This document shows positions 35,419-43,412 of a DNA stretch of 64,000 bases, piece by piece. Position numbers and translations under genes: made by a program. Origin of the DNA: Flagellimonas sp. MMG031 (GTDB lineage: Bacteria; Bacteroidota; Bacteroidia; Flavobacteriales; Flavobacteriaceae); assembly GCF_040112705.1 (NCBI RefSeq), contig NZ_CP157804.1, positions 2,102,001 through 2,166,000 of the forward strand, read 5' to 3'. Each line of letters opens with the position of its first letter. Within the stretch, counting starts at the first letter, position 1. Under the pieces are notes generated by a model. The model was not told the origin of the DNA and did not search any database. It saw only the letters and a program-made list of their open reading frames with translations.

Positions 35419-36103
35419 ACTGATTTTGGTAGAGGATGATAATTCCTTGGGCTACTTACTTTCCGAGTATCTGGGCATGAAGGGTTTCGCCGTAACATGG
35501 GCCAAAGATGCATCAGAAGCCATACAAAAAACAAAGACCAGTGTTTTTGATTTGGCCATTTTGGATGTAATGCTTCCTGATATGGATGGTTTTGAGCTCT
35601 CCCAAAAAATAAAGGGAATCAACCCCGAACTGCCCTTTATTTTCCTGACCGCGCGTTCCATGAAAATCGACGTTCTCAAAGGATTCTCCTTGGGTGCCGT
35701 AGATTATTTGAAAAAACCCATAGACGAGGAAGAGCTCGTGGTACGAATCAATGCGCTGTTGGCCAGGTTGGTGAATACGGAAGAGGAAGAAGTACAGGTG
35801 GCCCAATATGAAATTGGCGATTATGTGCTGAACATGGAAAATTTTGAACTCAGTTTTAAGGGACAGCCCATTAAATTGACTGGAAAGGAATTTGATTTAC
35901 TGGCCCTTTTGGCCAAGAACAAAAATCAACTGTGTACCCACAAGGAAATCCTGACCACCGTTTGGGACAAAAATGATTACTTCAACAAAAAAAGCCTTAA
36001 CGTATTTATCTCACATTTGCGTAAACATCTTTCGCAAGACCCAAAATTGAGCATTGTTAATGTGAGTCGAAGGGGATTTATGCTTCGGGTAGAAGGGGAG
36101 TAG
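35402..36103 (+). CDS. OmpR/PhoB-family response regulator
   Basis: 233 residues. The receiver has Glu11-Asp12-Asp13, phospho-acceptor Asp55 in LAILDVMLPDMDG, Thr/Ala switch in FLTARS and Lys in DYLKKPID. The C-terminal winged helix (about 140-230) shows KLTGKEFDLLALLAKNKNQLCTHKEI and NVFISHLRKHLSQDP...VSRRGFML, standard for the transcriptional-regulatory C domain. It is translationally coupled to the upstream kinase (17-nt overlap). The TTAA repeats before the kinase gene are candidate autoregulatory sites. Confidence 0.95.
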   Translation: MEKKYKLILVEDDNSLGYLLSEYLGMKGFAVTWAKDASEAIQKTKTSVFDLAILDVMLPDMDGFELSQKIKGINPELPFIFLTARSMKIDVLKGFSLGAVDYLKKPIDEEELVVRINALLARLVNTEEEEVQVAQYEIGDYVLNMENFELSFKGQPIKLTGKEFDLLALLAKNKNQLCTHKEILTTVWDKNDYFNKKSLNVFISHLRKHLSQDPKLSIVNVSRRGFMLRVEGE

Positions 36104-36164
36104 TCAATTATTCTGGCTTGATTTTTGATGTCTTTTTCTGTAAATCAGCTCCCCGATGATTTCG

Positions 36165-36410
36165 ATGATCAAGTTTTTTACAAAAAGTACGCAAACCCCT
36201 TCGTTGCGGCAATTGGACCATTTATACGCCGAAACCATTTGCAAGTGCCCTTTGCAAGAACAGATTTCCTATTGCCAAAGATTGATCGAAAGCGCAAAGT
36301 TCCATCTTGGGAAATCCTGCCCCAAAAAAGACGCTACCCACCTCAAACGGCTAATCCAAGCCGCCAGTTTAGAACTTCAGCGGCTGCATGACAAAGGCAG
36401 TTCTCATTAG
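36165..36410 (+). CDS. Small hypothetical cytoplasmic protein
   Basis: About 81 residues (MIKFFTKSTQTPSL start; an ATG three codons upstream at 36156 is possible). The sequence is mostly predicted helical, with SLRQLDHLYAETICKCPLQ and LKRLIQAASLELQRLHDKG amphipathic segments and three Cys, two in a C-x-C. No signal peptide or membrane segment. I do not recognise the family. A competing frame over the same DNA (36125-36391) has a much less protein-like composition. It lies 61 nt after the response regulator in the same direction. Confidence 0.5.
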   Translation: MIKFFTKSTQTPSLRQLDHLYAETICKCPLQEQISYCQRLIESAKFHLGKSCPKKDATHLKRLIQAASLELQRLHDKGSSH

Positions 36411-36478
36411 CTGGAATTTTTACCAAGTCCCCATTTTGGGCTAAAAAGCCTTACTTTTAGGATTGAAAATGATTCAAA

Positions 36479-37243
36479 ATGAAAAAATCAATCCTTTTAC
36501 TAGCCTTACTCTTGTTATCCATAAACGCATTCGCAACAGAAACCAAGCTGATGGTGCGCGCCAAGGCCAAAGACGCCAAGTTTGTGGGAAGCTCCATTGG
36601 GGGAGCACATGTCATCGTTCTGAATACATTGAATGGCGAAATACTGGCCGAGGGCAATACCACGGGGTCAACAGGCAATACTAATTTAATCATGAAAAGT
36701 GCCCACGAACGCTATACGCAATTGAGCGATGAAAACACAGCGGGTTTCTTGGCGGTGGTTGATATTGAAGAGCCTATCTTGGTTCGCGTAGAAGTCCTTT
36801 CCCCCGTACACAAGAAAAATGCACGGATACAGGCAAGCAAGGAACTTTGGCTGATTCCGGGTAAAGACATTTTAGGTGACGGAATCATTCTGGAAATCCC
36901 CGGATTTGTTGTAGATATCTTAAAGCCCAATACCCACCAATACATCGCGTTGGAATCGATACCCCAATCAGGTTTGCCCATTGAGGCCCATATTGTAATG
37001 ATGTGCGGCTGTCCCATTGAAGCTGGAGGTATTTGGGACTCCAACCTTATGGAGGTGAAGGCCATTGTGAAAAAGGATGGCGAAACCTTAGGGGAATTCC
37101 AGCTAACCAACCCAACCCAAAACACTTTTAAGGGTGCTATGACCGTTTCCGAAGCTGGATATTACCAAATCACGGTCTATGCCTACAATCCGCAAACAGG
37201 GAATACAGGGGTGGACATGGTAAATTATGTGGTTAGGGAATAG
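36479..37243 (+). CDS. Secreted hypothetical protein, beta-sandwich-like
   Basis: 254 residues. A Sec signal peptide (cleavage near INAFA-TETK) is followed by two regions. The first (about 20-160) is rich in beta-strand alternation and includes AHVIVLNTLNGEILAEGNTTGSTG. The second (about 165-254) contains HIVMMCGCPIEAGGIWDS, with a C-x-C next to Met residues, and ends in an Ig-like strand pattern (GYYQITVYAYNPQTGNTGVDMVNYVV). The MMCGC segment could bind a metal such as copper, but this is conjecture. No pathway link is evident; the next gene is a peptidase lipoprotein in the same direction after 91 nt. Confidence 0.65.
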   Translation: MKKSILLLALLLLSINAFATETKLMVRAKAKDAKFVGSSIGGAHVIVLNTLNGEILAEGNTTGSTGNTNLIMKSAHERYTQLSDENTAGFLAVVDIEEPILVRVEVLSPVHKKNARIQASKELWLIPGKDILGDGIILEIPGFVVDILKPNTHQYIALESIPQSGLPIEAHIVMMCGCPIEAGGIWDSNLMEVKAIVKKDGETLGEFQLTNPTQNTFKGAMTVSEAGYYQITVYAYNPQTGNTGVDMVNYVVRE

Positions 37244-37278
37244 TTTTTTTAGAGATTGCCGCATCTACATAAATTCAA

Positions 37279-37309
37279 TTGCTTACAACGCTTAAAATCG
37301 GTACCTTTT
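37279..37309 (+). promoter_or_regulatory. Candidate promoter of the M1 aminopeptidase gene
   Basis: TTG at 37279-37281, a 20-nt spacer, then TACCTTTT at 37302-37309, one mismatch from the TAnnTTTG -7 box. The start codon is 26 nt downstream of the box. Confidence 0.4.
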
Positions 37310-37334
37310 CGGTGCATAATCCAACCAACCTTTT

Positions 37335-39887
37335 ATGAGGCCGAAACATCTTTTTAAGTTAATCGGGTGCATCTTTATCATTGCATGCGAATCCCATCCC
37401 AAAATGGATGTTTTAGCCGAAGGTATTCCGCTGCAGATGGCCGAATACAGAAAAGGCCAGGTGTCCAACGTGGTTTACCATCTATCTTTTGATATTCCTT
37501 TGGAAAAGGAAGAGCCGATACCCTCGACCCTGAAATTGGAGCTCGAAATCAATGACATATCACAGCCCTTATATCTTGATTTTAATGCAGATGCCTCTCT
37601 GTTGAAAAGCATTCAAGTGAATGGGGAATCCCAAGAAATTGACCATCAAAAGGAACACATTATCATCGCGAAGGGAGTGAAAAAAGGTCCCAATACCATC
37701 AAAATCACCTTCCATGCCGGAGAACTTTCATTGAACCGAAATGAGGACTATCTCTATACCTTGTTGGTTCCGGATAGGGCTAGCACCTTGTTCCCATGTT
37801 TTGACCAACCCAACATCAAGGCGAAATATGTTCTGGATATTACAGCGCCATCAGATTGGGCGGTACTCTGTGGAGCCCCATTGCAGAAACGTACTTTACA
37901 AGGTGATAAAGTGCATTATGCCTTTGAGACCAGTGACCCGATGAGTACTTATTTGTTTTCCATGGTAGCAGGAAAGTTTGAATCGGTCACCGAAAACCCA
38001 GGACAGTTCGATATGACCTTACTGTATCGAGAAACGGATTCTGCCAAAATAGCCTTCAGTCTGCCCAAAATATTTGATTTGCACCAACGGTCCATCGATT
38101 TTTTGAAGGATTACACCCAATTCGACTTTCCGTTCAAGAAATTGGACTTTGCAGCCATTCCGGGGTTTCAATATGGGGGAATGGAGCATGTGGGAGCCAT
38201 TCAATACCGTCAAGGTTCCATTTTTTTGGACGAAAGCGCTACGGAACGAAGGCTCATGGGAAGTGCCAAGCTCATTGCCCATGAAACCTCCCATATGTGG
38301 TTCGGCGACATGGTTACGATGGATTGGTTCAACGATGTTTGGATGAAAGAGGTTTTTGCCAATTTTATGGCCGACAAAATCGTTAATCCTGCCTTTCCCA
38401 ACATCAATCACAAGCTGCAATTTATGATGTCCCATTACCGTGGAGCGTATGGAGAAGACAGAACCCGAGGTACCAACCCCATCAGACAAAATCTGGACAA
38501 CCTGAAAAATGCCGGAAGTTTATATGGCGGGATTATTTATAACAAAGCACCCATTATGATGCGCCAACTGGAGGCGACCATAGGGGAGAAAGCGTTTCGT
38601 GATGGTATTCGGGAGTACATCAAAACCTATGCTTACGGGAATGCCACATGGAACGATTTGGTGGATATTTTGGATGAAAAAACTCCGACCGACCTCAAAG
38701 CTTGGAGCGAGGTATGGGTAAATCAATCCGGAAGGCCCATCTTAACCGATGAGATCAGTTATCAAAATGGAAAAATTTCGAAGTTTACCATTTCACAACA
38801 GGCAGAAGATGGGAGTGATAAGCTGTGGCCACAGTCCTTTGAGATTACCTTGGTCTATCCCGATAGCACCAGAACCATTCCTGTAGTTATTTCAGATCGT
38901 AGTGTGGAGGTGAATTTGGCTGAAGGACTCCCTAAACCTAAGACGATTATTTATAATTCCGATGCCTTTGGGTATGGACTTTTTCCTATCGATACAGATC
39001 ATTTGGGCGTCATTGCCAAGCTATCTGATGAGGTGGCCCGTGCCTATGCCTATTTGAATACGTTTGAAAACGCCCTATCGGCAAAACTGGACCCCATTTT
39101 GGCTTTTGATGTATTTATGAACGGTGTACTGAACGAGCAAAACGAATTTGTGCATGGTATCATCAGTGGGCAGGCAAGCCACTTGTTCTGGAACTTCTTT
39201 ACCCAAGAGCAACGGGTTGCGGCACAGTCGGAGGTGGAAGCGCTCCTTTGGAACGAGCTGTTTAAAGATCGATACCAACCCAACATCAAAAAAAACCTGT
39301 TTGAACTTTGGAAGGATTTGGCCTATTCCAAAAATGGAATGGAGCGTCTATACGCTGTTTGGAACAAAGATCAAAAAATTCCTGGACTGAGGCTTAATAA
39401 GGACGATTTTACCGAAATGGCGCTATTACTTTCCGTGTATGACCACGAACTGGCAACGACCATTTTGGAAAGGGCCAAGGGCGAATTGGACAATCCCGAT
39501 AAAATAGAGCGTTTTGAATTTTTAATGCCTGCGGTAAATTCGGACCAAGAGATAAGGGCAGATTTTTTTGAATCCTTTGAGAATCCCAAGAACCGTGAGA
39601 AAGAATCCTGGGTGGTGACGGCCTGTGGCTATTTGCACCATCCATTGCGCCAAAAAACTGCCATAGCACAACTTCCATTGGCACTCGATTTATTAGAAGA
39701 AATACAAAAAACAGGTGATATTTTCTTCCCGAAACGTTGGTTGTCGGCAACAGTTGGTCAATATCAGTCTCCAGAAGCCTATCAGATGGTGGAATCATAT
39801 CTTGGGGAGCATCCGGAATTGGAACCTTCCCTAAAGGGAAAGTTGTTACAAGCTACGGATGATCTGTATCGATTTGTTAATCATTGA
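37335..39887 (+). CDS. M1-family zinc aminopeptidase lipoprotein
   Basis: 850 residues. Lipoprotein signal with FIIAC lipobox (Cys19). The N-terminal beta-domain includes LDFNADASLLKSIQVNGE and TLFPCFDQPNIKAKY; the catalytic domain has AAIPGFQYGGMEHVGAI, the zinc motif HETSHMWFGDMVTMDWFNDVWMKE split as HETSH (His316) plus the downstream Glu in KEVFANF, and the Tyr region GGIIYNKAPIMM. The substrate motif is GGMEH rather than the usual GxMEN, so amino-end recognition may differ. The C-terminal half is helical, ERAP-like. It should trim peptides in the periplasm or at the surface. A candidate promoter precedes it. Confidence 0.92.
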   Translation: MRPKHLFKLIGCIFIIACESHPKMDVLAEGIPLQMAEYRKGQVSNVVYHLSFDIPLEKEEPIPSTLKLELEINDISQPLYLDFNADASLLKSIQVNGESQEIDHQKEHIIIAKGVKKGPNTIKITFHAGELSLNRNEDYLYTLLVPDRASTLFPCFDQPNIKAKYVLDITAPSDWAVLCGAPLQKRTLQGDKVHYAFETSDPMSTYLFSMVAGKFESVTENPGQFDMTLLYRETDSAKIAFSLPKIFDLHQRSIDFLKDYTQFDFPFKKLDFAAIPGFQYGGMEHVGAIQYRQGSIFLDESATERRLMGSAKLIAHETSHMWFGDMVTMDWFNDVWMKEVFANFMADKIVNPAFPNINHKLQFMMSHYRGAYGEDRTRGTNPIRQNLDNLKNAGSLYGGIIYNKAPIMMRQLEATIGEKAFRDGIREYIKTYAYGNATWNDLVDILDEKTPTDLKAWSEVWVNQSGRPILTDEISYQNGKISKFTISQQAEDGSDKLWPQSFEITLVYPDSTRTIPVVISDRSVEVNLAEGLPKPKTIIYNSDAFGYGLFPIDTDHLGVIAKLSDEVARAYAYLNTFENALSAKLDPILAFDVFMNGVLNEQNEFVHGIISGQASHLFWNFFTQEQRVAAQSEVEALLWNELFKDRYQPNIKKNLFELWKDLAYSKNGMERLYAVWNKDQKIPGLRLNKDDFTEMALLLSVYDHELATTILERAKGELDNPDKIERFEFLMPAVNSDQEIRADFFESFENPKNREKESWVVTACGYLHHPLRQKTAIAQLPLALDLLEEIQKTGDIFFPKRWLSATVGQYQSPEAYQMVESYLGEHPELEPSLKGKLLQATDDLYRFVNH

Positions 39888-40035
39888 AAAACAAATGATT
39901 ATCTTTTTTATGTAACCTAAGTTACTTTGTTTTTCATGTAAATCACTGTATAACAGTTTGTTACTGACATAAATCATAGGATTTTAGTTTTACTGATTCT
40001 AATTTGGTATTTGTTAATTTTTAAAAACAAGTACC
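39888..40035 (+). promoter_or_regulatory. Upstream region with a Crp/Fnr-like palindrome
   Basis: GTAAC-CTAA-GTTAC at 39912-39925 is a perfect 14-bp palindrome with 5-nt arms and a 4-nt spacer, the geometry of Fnr-family sites. A related half-site GTTAC recurs at about 39960. It lies about 110 nt upstream of the DUF6799-like gene ATG. No regulator of this family is encoded in the window. Confidence 0.4.
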
Positions 40036-40713
40036 ATGAAAAAAATTGTAATGTTGGTGTTTGTTGTTTTAGGAACAATGGCACTAAATGCACAGGACAG
40101 GGATAGGGACAGGCTCCAAGATCCCGATCAAAATCAAGACCGTTTAATGTTGGTCGATGGTGATGTACTTCAGATTCGCGATCGTGACCAGATTCGTTTA
40201 CAAGATCCCTTAACGTTGGATGATGGAACCGTTGTCTATCCTAATGGAACGTATTTTACCCGCGACCGTGACAGACTTAGGCTGAGGGATGGCGAATGTT
40301 TGGACAATGATGGTGTCAAATATCGGAATGAATATCAATACCGTTATAAGGTGCTGCAATCCGACAAGGGCCTTACCGATCAGCAAGTGATGGAACGCAA
40401 CCAAAATAGATTCCAGCTAATACGCATTGATGGAGAGGTTTATCAAATACGTACACAATCGCAAAATAGATTGCAGGAACGCCTTGAAATTGCCAACGGG
40501 ATCATGGTAGATCCCAATGGATCCTACATGAACCAAAACCGCGAACAAACAAGGCTTAAGGAAGGAGAATGTTTGAATTTGAGCGGTGAAAAATTCACCA
40601 ATATGTACAATCATCGAAAAATGATGATGAACAGGCAGATGAAATCCATCAACAACATGAAATCCAAAAAGTCCATGAACAAAACAGCCCTAAAGAAAAA
40701 AGGGGGCAGGTAA
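40036..40713 (+). CDS. Secreted DUF6799-like repeat protein, highly charged
   Basis: 225 residues. A signal peptide (cleavage near LNAQ) is followed by an Asp/Arg-rich run (DRDRDRLQDPDQNQDR). Two similar modules of about 70 residues follow (MLVDGDVLQIRDRDQIRLQDPLTLDDGTVVYPNGTYF split in parts, and RIDGEVYQIRTQSQNRLQERLEIANGIMVDPNGSYM), each ending in LxxGECLxxxGxK. This pattern resembles DUF6799 modules (by memory, unverified). The C-terminus is rich in Met, Lys and Asn. The role is unknown. It is probably periplasmic. The next gene, a probable outer-membrane protein, is in the same direction 74 nt on, with a strong hairpin between them. Confidence 0.7.
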   Translation: MKKIVMLVFVVLGTMALNAQDRDRDRLQDPDQNQDRLMLVDGDVLQIRDRDQIRLQDPLTLDDGTVVYPNGTYFTRDRDRLRLRDGECLDNDGVKYRNEYQYRYKVLQSDKGLTDQQVMERNQNRFQLIRIDGEVYQIRTQSQNRLQERLEIANGIMVDPNGSYMNQNREQTRLKEGECLNLSGEKFTNMYNHRKMMMNRQMKSINNMKSKKSMNKTALKKKGGR

Positions 40714-40732
40714 TTTCATAGGATCAATTGAA

Positions 40733-40761
40733 GGGCTTGTCATTGCTTTAATGGCAAGCCC
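40733..40761 (+). other. 12-bp intercistronic hairpin
   Basis: GGGCTTGTCATT (40733-40744) pairs with AATGGCAAGCCC (40750-40761), 12 bp with one G-T pair and a 5-nt loop. There is no T tract after it, so it is more like an mRNA-stabilising or partial-termination element between the two genes than a standard terminator. Confidence 0.6.
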
Positions 40762-40787
40762 CCAATGTAACAGTAATTTAGAGTATC

Positions 40788-41702
40788 ATGAAACGTCTCT
40801 TCCTTCTTTTGGTTCTGCTTTGTATTGTGCCATACGCTATACTTGCTCAAAGAACAGAACAAGATAGAACTGGGAACAAGGATTCCTATTTCTTGATGGA
40901 TTTAAGTTATGTCAGCGATGCTGTGTTTATGGGCCGTAGGGATTCCATAGCCGCTCCCTATCTATTGCCTTCCGTAAGCTACTATCATAGTTCTGGTTTA
41001 TTTGCCGACGCCACGGTTTCCTACTTGGTAGGCTCAGAGGATCAACGTGTGGACCTGTTTTATGTAACGGGTGGATATCTTTTGGGTTCCGACCGTTGGA
41101 ATATAGGTGTTTCTGCAAGTGCATACTTTTATAATGATGCAAGTTATAATGTCCAATCGGAGACGGTGGCAGATATCACGGGACTGATCGCTTATGATTT
41201 TAAGTTGGTTGAACTATCCCTTTATGCCAGTTCTTATTTTAATAGGAAGAGTTCTCCTGACTTTTTTTTGGGGCTGATGGCAGATCGTACCTTCAAGGCG
41301 ATGAAAGATCGTTTGTTGTTGATGCCGAGATTTTCGGTATATGCTGGCTCTCAGTATTTTTATCAAGAGTACTATACTACAAGCCGATTAGGAAACAGGA
41401 AAACAGGCTCCAGTGGAAAGGGTAGCGGGCAAGGTGGAGCATTGGATGTGAGCCAAACAACAAATGTGCAGATTGCGGAAGCTTCGGAATTCAACATACT
41501 TAATGTGGAGTTGAGCCTACCTGTCCAATATCATTTTGATATGTTTATTCTTTCTTTAACCCCAGTTTGGGCAATCCCACAGACAAGTGCTACACTCACT
41601 ACGGAAGCGGGTACGTTTAAAGAGAATTTAAATAGTGTGTTTTACTGGTCCGTAGGAGTCGGTTATTGGTTCAACACAAAAAAAAGCCCCTCACTGAAGT
41701 AA
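40788..41702 (+). CDS. Putative outer-membrane beta-barrel protein
   Basis: 304 residues with a signal peptide ending near AILAQ. The mature part alternates strands and turns, for example YLLPSVSYYHSSGLFADATVSYLV, WNIGVSASAYFYND and VELSLYASSYFNR, and ends in a strand-rich SVGVGYWF followed by a short basic tail. This is a typical small barrel pattern; a TonB or plug domain is absent. The central GNRKTGSSGKGSGQGG is probably an extracellular loop. It follows the DUF6799-like gene, and the pair may be co-regulated. The 3' end forms the left arm of a terminator. Confidence 0.7.
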   Translation: MKRLFLLLVLLCIVPYAILAQRTEQDRTGNKDSYFLMDLSYVSDAVFMGRRDSIAAPYLLPSVSYYHSSGLFADATVSYLVGSEDQRVDLFYVTGGYLLGSDRWNIGVSASAYFYNDASYNVQSETVADITGLIAYDFKLVELSLYASSYFNRKSSPDFFLGLMADRTFKAMKDRLLLMPRFSVYAGSQYFYQEYYTTSRLGNRKTGSSGKGSGQGGALDVSQTTNVQIAEASEFNILNVELSLPVQYHFDMFILSLTPVWAIPQTSATLTTEAGTFKENLNSVFYWSVGVGYWFNTKKSPSLK

Positions 41703-41713
41703 GGGGCCTTTTT
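41681..41713. terminator. Bidirectional terminator between convergent genes
   Basis: GCCCCT (41686-41691) pairs with AGGGGC (41702-41707), with flanking A5 on the left and T5 on the right, so it works on both strands. The left arm lies inside the last codons of the outer-membrane protein gene; susD stops 34 nt beyond its right arm. Confidence 0.85.
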
Positions 41714-41735
41714 AGTATTAACTACCGGAACTAAA

Positions 41736-43403
41736 TTAGTTCTGGTCTGATGGTGACAAGTTCGGGTTGGCATCCAACTCCGCTTGCGGGATCTTAAAGA
41801 TCCAGTCGTCGTTCACCGATGGACGCTCCACTTGGTACGCCTCTTGGTAAAGTACAGCAGATGCTCCGGAACCACCGTCAGCAGCATGGTCGATTCCCTC
41901 GTCCCATCGGATTTTGTCGGTGTAGCCGAAACCTTCGCCCCACAATTCCAATCTTCTCTGGAACTTGATGTGATCCATCATGGACTCTTGGGTGTTGTAG
42001 ATGGTGACGTCGTAAGCACTGTCACGCTCTTCGCCCAGAGGTCTCAAAGCTTCCTGTGCACCTGGAATGTCGTTCAACATCGCCTTGGCCTCCGCCTCGA
42101 TCAAGTACATCTCAGAAGTACGCATGTAGATTACGTCATCGGGATCGATAGATCCAGGATTGGCATTCTTCAACTTAAAGTGCATATACGGGTGCTGGTT
42201 GAATGAGTTGGTGATACCGTAAGTAGCATTGATTTCTGCTCTTCTCTCATTAAACCCTTCCAAATCATTTGTATAATTTGGGTCCCTTGGTAGACCTGTT
42301 TCTGGGTCAAGACCTCCTTGGTTGTTGGCGGCAGAACTGTTGGTGTTCGGCGCATCTGGAAGGAATACATCCCTTCTGTAATCCGTAGCTGGAATGGCAT
42401 CCACCAATCTTCTATCGGCAATCTTTGGGTTGTTCCTGATCTGGCTACCGTTGAAGGTGTTACTGGCCAAATAGAAATACGAACGGAAGAAGGTAGTTTC
42501 GGCAGCAATTACGTTACTTCCCCAGATCACCTCTGAAAGGTTATTGGAGTTGAAACCGGACTTCCAATCGTCCTCGCCCATCAAAGGAAAGCCCTGACGA
42601 GCCATAACGGCTGCATCGGCAGCAGTTTGCCAGTCACCTTTGGATAGTGCTGTACGGGCCAAAAGACCGTAGGCAACGTTGATGTTCAATTGGGACTTGG
42701 TCTCAGGTCCACCGCTTGGTCTTCCTGTACCTTCCTCGAAACGATCGATGGCAGCAGCTAGGTCAGCCTCGATTTGGTCATAGATCTCCTGAACGGTAGA
42801 TCTTGGCTCACTGGTGAAGGGAGACTCCGAAGAGAACAATAATGGTACACCTGGGTCGCTTGCAGGATTCCCGATCAAGTAACCCTTGGCATAATGCTGC
42901 ACCAATGAAAGATAGGCGTAGGCCCTATAGGTGTAGGCCTGTCCCAAAATTTCGTTCAACTGTGGTGACTCCACCAAGGTTCCGTCGGTTCCTCTGTTGA
43001 TCAATAGGTTGGCCCCCAAGATGATGTTGTACCTGTGGTACCACAACAACTCGCAGGTCAATGAAGTCTGATCCGTATGTGAGTTCCACTGCATCTCCGT
43101 TCTCCAACCCAAGTTGTTGGCATTGGCAGAGTGGATCAAACCTCCGGAAAGGTTATCGCCAAGTGGTACCCAGTAGTGGTTGTTTGCCCTAGCTGTATTT
43201 CCACCAGGGAATATGGTCTGTGACTGTGAATACAGTCCACGGTGCAGCCCGTTCAATATCAGCTGCATGTTGTCCTCGTTGGCCAACGCATCGGAAGCTG
43301 AAATGGCGTCCGTAGGCGTTGTTTCCAAAAAGTCGTCGTCGCATGAAGTTATGGCGATCCCTAGGAAAGCCAGTAACATTAGATTTATTTTTCTTAACAT
43401 CAT
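41736..43403 (-). CDS. susD: SusD/RagB-family nutrient-binding outer-membrane lipoprotein
   Basis: 555 residues. Lipoprotein signal with AITSC lipobox (Cys21) followed by DDDF, a strong surface-export signal. The N-terminal SusD-like repeat helices (DALANEDNMQLILNGLHRGLYSQ, QAYTYRAYAYLSLVQHYAKGY) and the C-terminal RagB region (YMRTSEMYLIEAEAKAMLNDIPGAQEALRPLGEERD ... WGEGFGYTDKIRW, read in pieces) identify the family. It sits on the lid of the TonB-dependent barrel encoded just upstream (9-nt gap) and binds the nutrient. No glycoside hydrolase or peptidase lies in the same operon, so the substrate is unknown. Confidence 0.95.
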   Translation of the reverse strand: MMLRKINLMLLAFLGIAITSCDDDFLETTPTDAISASDALANEDNMQLILNGLHRGLYSQSQTIFPGGNTARANNHYWVPLGDNLSGGLIHSANANNLGWRTEMQWNSHTDQTSLTCELLWYHRYNIILGANLLINRGTDGTLVESPQLNEILGQAYTYRAYAYLSLVQHYAKGYLIGNPASDPGVPLLFSSESPFTSEPRSTVQEIYDQIEADLAAAIDRFEEGTGRPSGGPETKSQLNINVAYGLLARTALSKGDWQTAADAAVMARQGFPLMGEDDWKSGFNSNNLSEVIWGSNVIAAETTFFRSYFYLASNTFNGSQIRNNPKIADRRLVDAIPATDYRRDVFLPDAPNTNSSAANNQGGLDPETGLPRDPNYTNDLEGFNERRAEINATYGITNSFNQHPYMHFKLKNANPGSIDPDDVIYMRTSEMYLIEAEAKAMLNDIPGAQEALRPLGEERDSAYDVTIYNTQESMMDHIKFQRRLELWGEGFGYTDKIRWDEGIDHAADGGSGASAVLYQEAYQVERPSVNDDWIFKIPQAELDANPNLSPSDQN

Positions 43404-43412
43404 TTGAATTTT

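Noticed and set aside
36125-36391. Plus-strand frame overlapping the small hypothetical gene
   Set aside because: Composition (Arg/Pro runs, no periodicity) is less protein-like than the alternative frame at 36165-36410.
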